Assembly (NCBI RefSeq): GCF_024713945.1
Contig: NC_134678.1
Span: forward strand, 4,154,001 to 4,218,000
Origin: Dermatophagoides farinae
Lineage: Eukaryota; Arthropoda; Arachnida; Sarcoptiformes; Pyroglyphidae
Length of the DNA: 64,000 bases
Reading direction: 5' to 3'
Shown: one piece after another, positions 1-21,300 of the stretch
Position numbering within the stretch: the stretch's first letter is position 1
How the letters are laid out: each line of letters starts with the position of its first letter
Translations under genes and position numbers: made by a program
Notes under the pieces: model-generated
What the model was told of the DNA's origin: nothing
The model's database searches: none
Seen by the model: only the letters and a program-made list of their open reading frames with translations

Positions 1-9734
<9,734 letters not shown>

Positions 9735-10291
9735 TTTATAATACGTTTTGTTTCACACAAATGTACATTCGCTGTATTGCGTAGGGTCGCCATAAATATT
9801 CTCAAGTTTATTCAAGTCACTATTATCAAACTATATATCAAAATAAAATCACCATCACATTAACATATTCACATCGCATATTTGATCAATGGATTGCACA
9901 TATAATGAAACAAATAAACCAGCTGAATAAACACGGTACATATGAGTAATACTTATTTTTTTGGAATTTTTAAATCATTTTATTATCGAAAATGAAATGA
10001 ATTTTGTTTAGTAACAAAACTGCGATTTTTTAATGGTGTCGATCGGATAGATAAAAGGAAAAAGAAATGGCAAGAAGGTATATTCAAGATGATGAAGACT
10101 AGTATAAAGATACTCATCGTCAATCATGTAATGATTAGAAAAGGACAATGAAAAACGATGTGTGTGTGTGTGTGTGTAAAATCAGATTCACAATATTTGC
10201 ACAGTCAGCGAAATCATCATAACTGTGTCACTGCATCATCAGTCATTAAAAAAACTGATTTGGAAATTATTTTCATCTTTCATTTCGAAAT
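9735..10291. other. Convergent 3' intergenic region, receptor / lipase-like
   Basis: It holds the 3' UTR of the receptor, with a candidate polyadenylation hexamer AATAAA at about 9842-9847, a (TG)n run at about 10159-10177, and the 3' end of the minus-strand lipase-like gene. No other gene is seen. Confidence 0.6.
10159..10177. repeat. (TG)n microsatellite
   Basis: Dinucleotide run between the two convergent genes. Confidence 0.9.
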
Positions 10292-11421
10292 CTAAAATCC
10301 CTCCTTCCAAGGTTCCTCGCCATTAGTTTCAAGATAATAACATCCGGTTGCTTTTGGATCGGCCCAATATCCCATTTCGGCTGGTTGTACAGTACGTTTT
10401 ACTTTATCAACTGGTCTATCAATAACGGGCATTTCTTTCAGACAGAACTGTGTTCGTAGTTCTCCTGGATTTTCAATACTCCAAGCAAATAATTCAATTG
10501 AACGTAAATGTGATCCAGCATTAGTAAAATCGGCTGCATTTGGTTGATTATAGCCATAATTGACGTATATGTCTAAAGTGCCACATGGTTTCAATGTTCC
10601 ATATTTGTTGATCAAGGCATAATGTTCGGATGATCGAAATTCATGATGAGAATCTGTATGAGCCACATCGACAAATGGTGCATCATCACTACGTAACATT
10701 AAATTCTCATTAACCAATTCGAATCCTGGCCCGGCTGGATCCAATCCTAGAATTAAAAAATTAATTTCAATTTGAATTGAAAAAAGACAAAAGCCTATAT
10801 CTGTGACATACCTGTGATTCGATTGAATGCATGCTGTGACCATCTGCCAGCTAAACCCATGATATGTGCTCCGATACCTTCGCCGATGCCCCAAATGGAA
10901 CCTTTACTAATGTTTTTGGTAATATTTTTTCTCTTCAATTCAAGCACATAATTTGAAAACCATTTGGCCACAATCTCAACATTAGCTACGGCCTGTGCAT
11001 ATTTGAATGCAGGCAATTCGGCACCTTTACCCCAGCCTAGAATGATAAACGTTTGATCAGATTCTTCAAAGAATTTTTGTTTCAGATCATGTATCCATTT
11101 AGAACGTGCACTTCCCCAGAATCCGTGAGTGATGAATACTATTCGAGGAAATTCCAACATATTCCCATCTTTAAGCAATTGAAATGCTTTTTTTGCTGGT
11201 ACATCATGCTGTATGGTGATCATATCACCATTCGGACCATAGGCAATTAATTCTGGTTGAATCTCTTCTAATGACATTGGCTGAAACGAATTTGTTGCAT
11301 TTGTTGCTGACTTCGATACATTCTGTGTGCTTTTTTTTCCTGTTGCAGATGATGAGAATGATGATGATGTTTTGGAACCTTTGTGAATTTGATTTTCAGC
11401 CATCCGACCGACGGTGGCCAT
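10292..11421 (-). CDS. Pancreatic-lipase-family protein, predicted catalytically inactive
   Basis: Alpha/beta-hydrolase of the pancreatic/yolk-protein lipase family. Exons on the minus strand: 11421-10812 and 10746-10292, with a 65-nt intron, giving 354 residues. Start: ATG at 11421; the frame stays open upstream but only from a TTG. Family signs are THGFWGSARSKW (about 98-109, oxyanion region), the nucleophile elbow region around 178-188, GLDPAGPGF (Asp206, acid of the triad), SHLRSIELF (His) and a final MGYWADP block. The elbow, normally G-H-S-L-G, reads G-E-G-I-G (180-184), so the nucleophile Ser is Gly182. The usual QPGC cysteine is replaced (QPNA). No signal peptide is visible: the start is Ser/Lys-rich and polar. 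Known inactive relatives include dipteran yolk proteins. Inferred role: binding or scaffold protein rather than an enzyme. An unseen 5' exon could supply a signal peptide. Confidence 0.85.
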
Positions 11422-13053
11422 TTTAAATTTATTTAACTTGAAATTTTTGAAAAATATTGAATTAAAACAATCAAAATTTAACACTCGTTTAATGGTAACT
11501 GTTGAATGAATCGTGAACAAGTAAACGAATGGTTACATTCTATGAATGCATAATTCAAAGGTACAATTTAGTGTGTGTGTGAACATTAGTTGTTGCTTAA
11601 AACTAAACAGATGCGGCTGCTACACATCGAATTCTCAACGATCATCGTCATCAATGCATTGTTGAAAATTGCGACGTTCAAAAGAAAGAATAATAAATAA
11701 ATGAATGAATAACTTGTCGAGAAAGAATTGCAATAATCAACGCAATATAAGCATCATGGGTGAGGCAAGAAGAATGAAATAATAATATGATGCCATGTTA
11801 AAAACAATTGTGTATATACTTGAAATATTTTAATTTCACCCCGCCCCAACACCTCCACCTAAATATTCAAAAGTGTGTTCATTTTTCAAGAGCCGAAAAA
11901 GTTTAAAAAAAAACTAAACTATCTAATATAATCATTACCATTTTCATCGTTATAATGTCATGAATTTTCGCCATTACCACCTATTCATTCAGGGTAATAT
12001 TAGAAAGAATTCTGTTTTCTTTTCGTGAAAAATGACTTATCTTGTCTGATATGAGATGATAATTATGTTAAAAAAGTTTTGTTTTCTAATCAACATTCTA
12101 AATTATATACAACGTTGATCTTCAAGAATTCTGTCCCTGTAGAACACTAGGTTTAAAAGTTATGTTGTTCAAAAAAGTTTGTTTCATTCACTATTTGGAT
12201 TTTATCGTTAACTTAATCGTAGATGGCCAATATAATGAATGAGCCAAGGCTATGTAAATTTTTTTCTTTAAATTTTAAAACCTTTTGAAAATCTGTAAAT
12301 TAATCAACTATATAAGATAACTATAAGTATAAGAAACTAAGAATCCTCGACTTAAAAAAAAAATATCATTTAACGGTTGTTTATGATTGTCATTTGATGT
12401 TGTAAACTTGATCTGAATTTCTAACCTCATTCATTCGTTCATTTTTTAAGATCTTCAAACATTGATCATCATCTTCATCATCAACAACAACAACATTACG
12501 TATATAGAACATTTTTTGTTATTGATAATCTTCTCATGACATCACTGCCATATTCTGTGTCATGTATACTGTGCATCGAGAAAAAGGTTATTTTTAGCTA
12601 ATAGAAAAGAAAAACGTAAAAAAATATATTTTTATGTTATTCTCAATGAGCGCTGATGAATTAAATTTTGTTTCGTAATGTCAGAAATTTTGCCTTCATT
12701 TGAAATGTTTTCGTTGCTGTATGCGACATTACATTATGTTAAAGACAAAAAAAAATGAGCGACATGATTAACCGAAAATCCTAGCCCTTTACCTCCATAT
12801 TAGCATTCAGGAGAAAATGAAAAAGTCGACAAAATAAATAATTTTATTGAAAAAATTAAATTGGATCCATTTTTTAAATATAAAGAAATTTTAATTCTTT
12901 GAAATTTTACTGACATCTATTGGCTATAATTAAATTCAATTTGAATTAAAATTTCATAGAATAAGACAATTCTTATATAAAAAGGGTATATTTTTGTTTT
13001 TTATATATCTGTTGATTTTATTTCGATTGTGTGAATATAAAATTATTGCAATA
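11422..13053. other. Divergent intergenic region, lipase-like / pseudokinase
   Basis: 1.6 kb of AT-rich DNA that must hold both promoters, since the genes point away from each other. No conserved reading frame or RNA gene is seen. A C-rich patch (CCCCGCCCC type) lies near 11838-11860. Confidence 0.6.
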
Positions 13054-14447
13054 ATGCCTTACATCACAAGAGATATGGCAAAATTTGCCCGTGAAAAAGG
13101 TCTAAATTCTGAAACTGATCATGAGAATAAATTTGATGGAAGTAGTTGTAATTCAGATTCGGTTGCTCGAAAATTACGAGAACAGCCATTTTCTGTTGTA
13201 CCCGTTTCTACCGATAACGATGTACAATCGTCATTTGCTAGTCATTCATCATGTGGATCGAAATGTAGTCAAAAAAGTCGCTCATATCAAAAATCACTTG
13301 CTTCATCAGCATCATCAGAAAAGCGACATTTATCAATGACGGGTCGTAGAAAATCTTCAACAAAATCAGCTACATCATCAGCAATAATAAATAAATTGTC
13401 TAGTAAATATGAAAGTCCAAGCAAGAATCTTTCATTTAATGAAAAAATGATTAAATATTCCATCGGATTGTTACGATCGAACATAACTAAACTATATGAT
13501 ATGGATGGTGCCATGAATATTGAACGTTCAAAAGAATTTAAGAGCTATAAAATCGATCACAATACGCCATTGATAACGAATGTAAGAAATTGTGATCGTA
13601 TAGTCAAAGCAGTTCATAGAAATGAAGAATTCAAAGAATTTCCTTTATGCTGCAAAGTTTATGATCTTAGCAGGACACCAATGGATCCTGATAAATCAGA
13701 ATATGTGAAAATTCTTCGATCATTAGCACGTAAACATCCCAGTATCATACAAACTTGGGCCGTATTCTTTGACCCGCAACAGCAACAAATTCTTGTCATA
13801 CAAGAATATATGGCCCATGGATCTGTAGAATCATATTTGAAAGGAAAAAGTCGTACATGCTTCGAAGAAAGAAAAGCATCAGAAATTTCTCAACAACTTG
13901 CGATGGCATTAGATTTTCTCGGTGATATGGGCATATCGCATCGTTCATTATCACCACGATACATTATGATTGCACATCGACAGCCGATACGAGTTAAGCT
14001 TACCGGATTTTTTTCGGCCATTATCTATTGGGATATACGTCGCGAAAATGTTAATCTTGTACCGTGTATTGCGTTGGCCGATAAACCATTGGAACCAGAA
14101 TTTCAAGCACCGGAAGTTTATGGTGATTCCATCACTGAAGCTTTTGATCCTATTCATGCTGATATCTGGTCATTTGGAGCTAGCATCTACTTTATTTTGA
14201 CAAAAAGATATCCATACGATTTTTCGGTAATGTACATCATTTCTATTATTCTAGTTGTCATTTTTTATCATTATTTTTGTTTTATCAGCAAGAAAATCCG
14301 AGAATCGAAGAAGAAATTCAAGCAAATGTTAACCAGACAAAAACCTCATCTCAATGTCGAAATTTTTTATCCCGTATTCTGTGTTCCAGTGCTGATCAAC
14401 GAATGAAATTCGATAAACTAACAAGCCATCCATGGATTATGAAATGA
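13054..14447 (+). CDS. Protein-kinase-fold pseudokinase
   Basis: Two exons, 13054-14226 and 14289-14447 (62-nt intron, phase 0), 443 residues. Start: ATG at 13054; the upstream frame opens only from TTG. Residues 1-130 are Ser-rich and probably disordered. The kinase fold follows: the beta3 lysine is kept (CCKVYD, about Lys201), with a hinge-like VIQEYMAHGS, an APEV segment, DIWSFGASIYFILT (subdomain IX) and a final LTSHPWI (subdomain XI). The catalytic loop HRDxKxxN reads HRSLSPRY (His296), so the Asp, Lys and Asn are all lost, and the DFG position reads TGF. Phosphotransfer is therefore unlikely. The subdomain IX-XI wording suggests the CAMK group, perhaps TSSK-like, but this assignment is weak. 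The glutamate receptor side and the GBA side give no functional hint. Confidence 0.82.
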
Positions 14448-14651
14448 AAATTCAAATCCAATGATGTTGATATATCTGCTGACAGATGGCGAATCAAACG
14501 TTTTTCAAAATTAGGCCACCAAAAAAATTATTTTAGATTAAATCAAAAACGATGATGGTTGTGTGTGTGTGTTTGCCGATTAAATATAAATCCATTTAAT
14601 TAATAAAAATGCTTTAAACATCGTACTTGGTTCATGAATTGGTATTGAAAT

Positions 14652-16409
14652 ATGACTAAAATTCAAATACTTGTATTTCGTTTGTTGGCGATAATCGTCA
14701 GTATAATTAATCACATTCATTGTTGTTAACCGATTTGGATTGAATGCATTTGGTATTTATTATTGTGTGCAATCATTGTGATGATTCAGTGCTTAATTTA
14801 CAGTTTTTTCTTTTACTAAGTCGAGCCCATTTTTAATGATGACTGTAATCATCGCGATTTCCATTATGGTTCAACTGTATGTGTTTGCAATGAAAACCAT
14901 TGTGATACCATGGGACCCTTGCCAAAAACACCCGCCGGTATTATTCAAGTTTATGAAACCAGTCGAAATGGACATCGTTTTCGACCTAGACAATTCAATT
15001 TTCAAACCATTCAATCTAGATACAATGTTGACATTCGAATAAGTTTGAATCGTAAAAAACGATATCAGAAAATTATTGGATTTGGTGGTGCATTTTCAGA
15101 TTCATCCGGTTTAAATATTAAAAAACTTTCACAAAAACTACAGATTCGTTTGTTGCGGGATTATTTTGGATCAGACGGTATCGAATACAGTGCTGGCCGC
15201 ATACCAATAGGTGGAACAGACTTTTCTCCACGACCATATACTTATGCGGATAATCCCGGCAATGAAACGTTATCTAATTTTAGTCTACAAACTGAAGATT
15301 TTCAATATAAGGTATGAAAAAAATATAATGATTCATCTTTTTTTGCATTCACATTCCGATTTTCTGCCAATTATGTTTAGATTCCATATATAAAAATGGC
15401 ACAAAAATTCAGTTCACAAAGAATTCTTTATTTTGGCAGCGCTTGGGGTCCACCTGCATGGATGAAAACAAACAATGATATCAGTCATGGAGGATATCTC
15501 AGAGGTCGACCTGAAGGAAAATATTACAAAATGTTTGCCCAATATATCGTCAAATTTATACAAGCATATCAAAAACAAAACATTCACATCTGGGGAATAA
15601 CTATTGTGAATGAACCGATAAAAGGAACAGATCCCGAGTGGAAATGGAATTGCTTGGCACTTAATTCAACTTTAGAACGTGATTTTCTCAAACTAGATCT
15701 TGGACCTGAATTGTATCGAAATGGATTCAAAAGAGATCGGATTGCAGTGATGATTTACGATGATCAATTGCCTCGAATGAAATCCTTTGCGGAAACCATA
15801 ATGAATGATGAAAATGCAGCCAAATATGTTTCCGGTGTTGCTTTTCATTGGTATGAAAATGATCATGCTAACCGTAATGATATGGATGATCTGTATAAAA
15901 AATATCCTGGTATTTTTATACTGGCATCTGAAGCTTGTGAGCTACGAAAAAATGACAGCCACCGTGTTCATTTAGGTAGTTGGAAAGCATTCAATCATTA
16001 TGCCAATGATATCATCGAAGATTTAAATCATTATTCATCAGGGTGGATTGACTGGAATTTGGCACTTAATACCGAAGGTGGTCCTAGTTGGGCAGGAAAT
16101 CTGGTCGATGCACCGATCATCATCAATACGACTGGAAATGAATATTACAAGCAACCAACATTTTATGCTATGGGACATTTTAGTAAATTTTTAACGCCTG
16201 ATTCTATTCGGCTTCATTTTGATTTGATCGAAGCGAAACAATTACAAACAGTCCAGGCAACAGTTTTTGAGCGTCCTGATTATGGAATTGTAATGATTAT
16301 ATTGAATCAAAACAAAGAGAAAAAATTTGTCGAAATTTCTGATCCTAAACGAGGACAATTGATATTTGAAATGCAATCTGAATCAATGGCAAGTTTTCTT
16401 TGGTACTAA
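14652..16409 (+). CDS. Lysosomal-type glucosylceramidase, tandem copy 1 (GH30)
   Basis: Hydrolyses glucosylceramide to ceramide and glucose in the lysosome or extracellularly. Exons: 14652-14724 (a donor at 14721 is equally in phase), 14821-15311, 15381-16409; 530 residues. Exon 1 encodes a signal peptide (hydrophobic core LLAIIVSII). Exon 2 has the Cys-rich start VCVCNENHCDT, as in animal GBA (CVCN..YCDS), then GFGGAFSDSSGLN and the arginine of GRIPIGGTDFS. Catalytic acid/base Glu about 266 sits in VNEP; nucleophile Glu about 372 in LASEAC. Other GBA blocks: HWY, GWIDWNLALN, GGPSW, DAPIII, GHFSKF, and the short C-terminal beta domain. Length matches human GBA1 (536). The gene lies head-to-tail with copy 2, 270 bp away, with matching intron positions, so it is a local duplication. 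Confidence 0.93.
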
Positions 16410-16679
16410 AATGGATTATTAATCTATTGATAAACGTCTTGTATATTGAGAAATTAAAAAAAAAAAATCTAAAGAAGAAACTGAAAATCAAAAAGCCATT
16501 TTTATCTCCTGTATCCTGATAAATGATTATTTATCAATTTGGGCTAATGATAAACAATCATTTATCGGTAACATGACATATTTTATCGAAAAACATACAC
16601 ATACACATAAGCATAAACATTTCAATTAATTGAGCTTATTTAGCTGTTTTCCTTATCCTTATTTGAATGCCATTAATTG
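16410..16679. other. Spacer between the two glucosylceramidase copies
   Basis: 270 bp of AT-rich DNA that serves as 3' end of copy 1 and promoter of copy 2. It contains two TTTATC-type palindromic patches (16540-16590) but no recognisable promoter element. Confidence 0.5.
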
Positions 16680-18393
16680 ATGAAAACGACAAAAATGTTT
16701 TCAAAATCAAAATATTTTATGATTTACATTTCATTGTTTATGATTCTTTTTGTAAAGATAAATTATGGTAGTTGTTCTATATATTTATGAAAATTTTATT
16801 TTTCATTTTCTTTTTTATCATTTTTAGCCAACATCGAATGTCAACGTAGATACTATGACCAAGATTCGTTTGTCTGTGTATGTAATGAAAAAACTTGTGA
16901 CACATTTGATCAATTGAAAAAAACACCAATCGGAGTTGTTCAGGTGTATGAAACAAGTCGTGATGGCTTTCGATTTCAATCAAGTCATATAAATTTTACC
17001 AATGATGACAATATTCTGTCCAACAATGATAATCACATTCGAATCAATGTGGATAAAACAAAAAAATATCAGAAAATTATCGGTTTCGGTGGTGCATTCA
17101 CTGATGCTACTGGTTTGAATATCGCTACACTCTCGGAGAAACTTCAATCCAAATTAATTGAAAATTATTTTGGATCTAATGGAATCGAATACACACTTGG
17201 TCGTATACCGATTGGTGGTTCGGATTTTTCTTCTCGTCCATACACTTATGATGATTACAATGATGATGATACTTTGTCAAAATTTAGCTTACAAATGGAA
17301 GATCATCAGTTCAAGGTATATCTAATCTACCTGTGACAAATCTAATCTTGAATCTTGTTTTTTCTAGATTCCATATTTGAAAATGGCACAAAAAATTAGC
17401 CCCAATAAATTATATTATTATGGAAGTCCATGGAGTTCTCCGCGTTGGATGAAGACAAACAATGATATTAGACATGGTGGCCTGCTCAAAGGCCAACCAG
17501 GAGGAAAATATTATCAACTTTTTGCACGATACATTGTACGATTTCTCCAAGAATATGAGAAGCAAAATATTTCAATGTGGGGAATAACCATTGAAAATGA
17601 ACCAGCTGCCGGTTTTGATTCTCATTATCAATGGAATTGTTTGGGATTCAATTCATCATTGGAACGAGATTTTATAAAGCTTGATCTCGGCCCTGAACTA
17701 TATCGAAATGGCTATACCAAAAATAAATTAGCTGTCATGATTTACGATGATCAAATGCCACAGATGAAAACATTTACGGAAACAGTAATGTCCGATGAAG
17801 AAGCTGCCAAATATGTGTCGGGTGTTGCTTTTCATTGGTATCACAATGATGAAGCTGACCGGCGTGATATGGATAAATTGAATGCGCAATTTCCAACCAT
17901 TTTTCTTCTGGCAACGGAAGCATGTGAAGAGTGGAAAAATCATCCAAAAAAAGTCCACCTTGGAAGCTGGCATCTAATGAATCGCTATGCCAACGACATC
18001 ATACAAGATTTGAACCATTATGCAACTGGATGGACCGACTGGAACCTGGCATTAGATTTAAAAGGTGGTCCAAATTGGGTTGGCAATATGGTTGATGCTC
18101 CGATAATAATCAATGCAACGGCAAATGAATTTTACAAACAGCCATCATTCTATGCTATGGGCCATTTTAGTAAATTTTTGCCACCAAATTCAACACGAAT
18201 TAATTTCAAAATCGAATCAAATCATGTACACGCTATCGATGCTACAACATTTTTGAGACCTGATGGATCTTTAGTGATGGTTTTATTGAATAGTAATCAA
18301 CAAACTATTCCCATTCAAGTGTATGACCCAGAACGAGGACATTTTCAATTAGTTATGAAATCCGAATCAATTGCCACTCTTCTTTGGTACTAA
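16680..18393 (+). CDS. Lysosomal-type glucosylceramidase, tandem copy 2 (GH30)
   Basis: Same family and reaction as copy 1. Exons: 16680-16767, 16828-17315, 17368-18393, with introns of 60 and 52 nt; 533 residues. Exon 1 gives a hydrophobic secretion signal (core FMIYISLFMILFV), different in sequence from copy 1. Exon 2 has VCVCNEKTCDT and GFGGAFTDATGLN. Acid/base Glu about 270 lies in IENEP (copy 1 has VNEP); nucleophile Glu about 376 lies in LATEAC. HWY, GWTDWNLALD, GGPNW, DAPIII and GHFSKF are all present. Both catalytic residues are intact, so this copy should be active. The introns fall at the same positions and phases as in copy 1, which places the duplication after those introns were gained. 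Confidence 0.93.
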
Positions 18394-21300
18394 GATGATA
18401 GATTGATTATGCATTTTATATTTGACAATCTTTTGTTCTTTGAATGGATATTGACGTGATCAGTACAAAAAACTAAATAAATAAATAATTAAATAAAAAC
18501 ATATCGTATTTATTATTGAAGGTAGTAAATTTAGTAGATGCACTTGTAATTGAATGAAAAGATAGTATAATAATAATATAATATATAAGCCAAAAGGATT
18601 AACACTGATGATCATATCATGTAATAATATTATAAAAGGTTCATATCGAATTTCCATTGTGCAGGAAAACTGGTCCTTATCATTTTTTTTATTCGTCGTT
18701 GTCCAGTTGAAAAATTGGGTTATAAATAATGAATAAATTGTTGGGATTTTTCTTTTTTTTTTCATTAGCAAACTAAATATTGTCATGTTATAAACATTTT
18801 GATTTTGTGATTGCCATTAGTCTTTTTCTTTTTGTGGTTTAGTTTCATTAGTTGATAAAAAAAACCATGACTTAACAAGCGTATCAAGCCTTTTTGTTTA
18901 GAATGGCTATAACCGGAAAAGGTTACCAAGTTTCGGGAAAAAATTGAGTTTCCGGTATGTAAATAAATAAAGAAACTAAAATATAGAAATGAGAACGAAA
19001 TTGATTACATTTGAAAGGGAAATTGAGCTATGCTAAGATCAAATATTAACCACAACCATCACAGCGCCGGAAATACACGAATATGACAAACATTGAAAAC
19101 ATTGTATAACAAATTAAAGTGAATTTTGTTTTGCACACTTATTTTCTCTCATGTTTTTGTACCATAACGGTCATATTATATATTTTCAATAAATTGCAAA
19201 TCAATATCATATCCAACCACAAAATTCAGACTGTTCTGTCAATTTGGTTTTTTTTGTACTTTAATATAATAAATTCAAAAATAGATGACATTGATTTGAG
19301 TTGATTGAAGATTTTGTTTTTTTTTTTATTCATTCATTCATTTGTTTTTCCACGACAACAGAAAAAACGTAAATAAGCAATACGATCAGGACCATAACAA
19401 CAACAACAAAAAAAAATAACGAATCTGCATTTGTATTTCCTGATAAGTAATTAGTTTCTCGTATTTTAGAAAGCAAAATTTTTTGTGCTTTGTAATTTTG
19501 TTGGCAGTTATTTTTCATTTTTCATATTTTTGTTCAATCTACGATTCTATATACGGGAATAATGCATCATTTGCATGATTAAATTTATGAAAAAAAATCA
19601 TCATGAAACGCTTAACAATTAACTATTGAGTTGAGTGTTCATTATTATCGATAATATACGAAATATAAAATATACTCTATTTGAGTATAATTTGTGTATT
19701 ACCTTGTCTGTTTATATGGGTCCGAAAGCAACCAGCAAATACGGTTGTTGTTTGGATAAAAACTATTTTTCACTGACAAATAAAAAAAAATCAAATTAAA
19801 GATTTTTTTTTCAGTAAAATCATTCACCCGGACAAAATTCAATGGTATTTGAGCTTAACGTAAAAAAATTAGTCTAGTTATTTTTCCAAAAAAAAAAAAA
19901 AATTCTTGTCACCAGGATAGGAAATTTCATTCATTGGAATTCCGTTATCAGACCAATGAAAAAAAAAATGCTAAAGTAAATGAATGTATGAATTTAAAAG
20001 AGAGAAATCGAAACAAAACTGAATATTTAATGCGACAAAAACAAATCTTTTTGAGATAGCAAACAACTTTTTTTACAGCTGGATGCTTGAGGTCTGTGTG
20101 TATTTTCAAAAAAGGGAAAAGGATTTTTTTTTAAATTCTACCTTTTGCTTATCCAAACTTTCAGGAGGAAATTGTTTTTATAATCATAACCTTTGAAAAA
20201 TAAAAATAAAAAATACAAATAAATACAGCAAATATATGATCAATGACAATTTTTGATGACGATGGCAAGTTGAAAAATAAAATGAAAAAATTTCTGTTTG
20301 TTTGTGCTATAATAATCAAACAATGGCCAATGTTTTGTTAAAAATCTCGGAATGATCAAATACTCTCTCAATAATCCATGAATGTAAGGAAAAAAATTTT
20401 TTTTTTTTTTGAAAACCAAAAATCATCATTCTGTAAATATTCAATTCTTGTAAAGCAACATTCTTTCACAGTTTTTCCATTTATATAAAATCTTAAGAAT
20501 AACAAAGCATGTCCATGTTTAATACAATTGGTTGGAAGCTAACAATAAAAAAAAGCCTAGTCAAATGAAACCAAATTCATTATGATGATCAAATTCAATT
20601 CCTAGCAAAAACTAATAACAATGATTGAATTTTTCAAATAATCGATTACCATTAACATTAACATCCGAAAAAAAATCAATAACAACTGTTTCTAAAGATT
20701 TTATAAATCAAAGTATAAATCATCATCGAAAAATATATGGGGCCAGAATTTTTTTTTGTATATGCCATTGATGTAATTTCTTGTTTGTAAGCTGTTTCTC
20801 AATCAACTAATCCACTTCACATGATGTGTAAAAGTCCAGATTTAGAATTGAGAATCAATTCGAGTGTATGCGTGGAACGTACGTACTTATACGATAAAAA
20901 TTATTAAGAAAATCTTTTCACAGGCAATTCAGATTATTGAAAATGACTACATTGAACTTGAATGAAACTTTGAGAAAATTCTAAATTGCTACATTCTTGC
21001 TTCAAAAAGCAACACATCGTAAATCCAATAATAGTATAATAATTCTTTCTGTAAAATATTACTGTAATGGAGCTGATTTTCATCGTTAATCAAAGTACAA
21101 CTGTATATTAAGAATAAAAATGATCCTTATCGCCATGAGAATGGTCATTTTGTTGAAGAATTTTTCTCTATATTTGATCCAAAAATAGATTGTCACTGTA
21201 TATATACGTTATTTAAAAAAAATCTTATTCTTTTCAATTTATCGTAAAATATCTTTTGATTCCAATTTTTTTTTATTTTTTTAAATTTTGGATTCTAATT

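Noticed and set aside
14836-15042. Open frame with a hydrophobic start that could pass for a signal peptide
   Set aside because: It is a shadow frame of exon 2 of the first glucosylceramidase. The true frame reads VCVCNENHCDT and continues into GBA blocks; the signal peptide comes from the 14652 exon.
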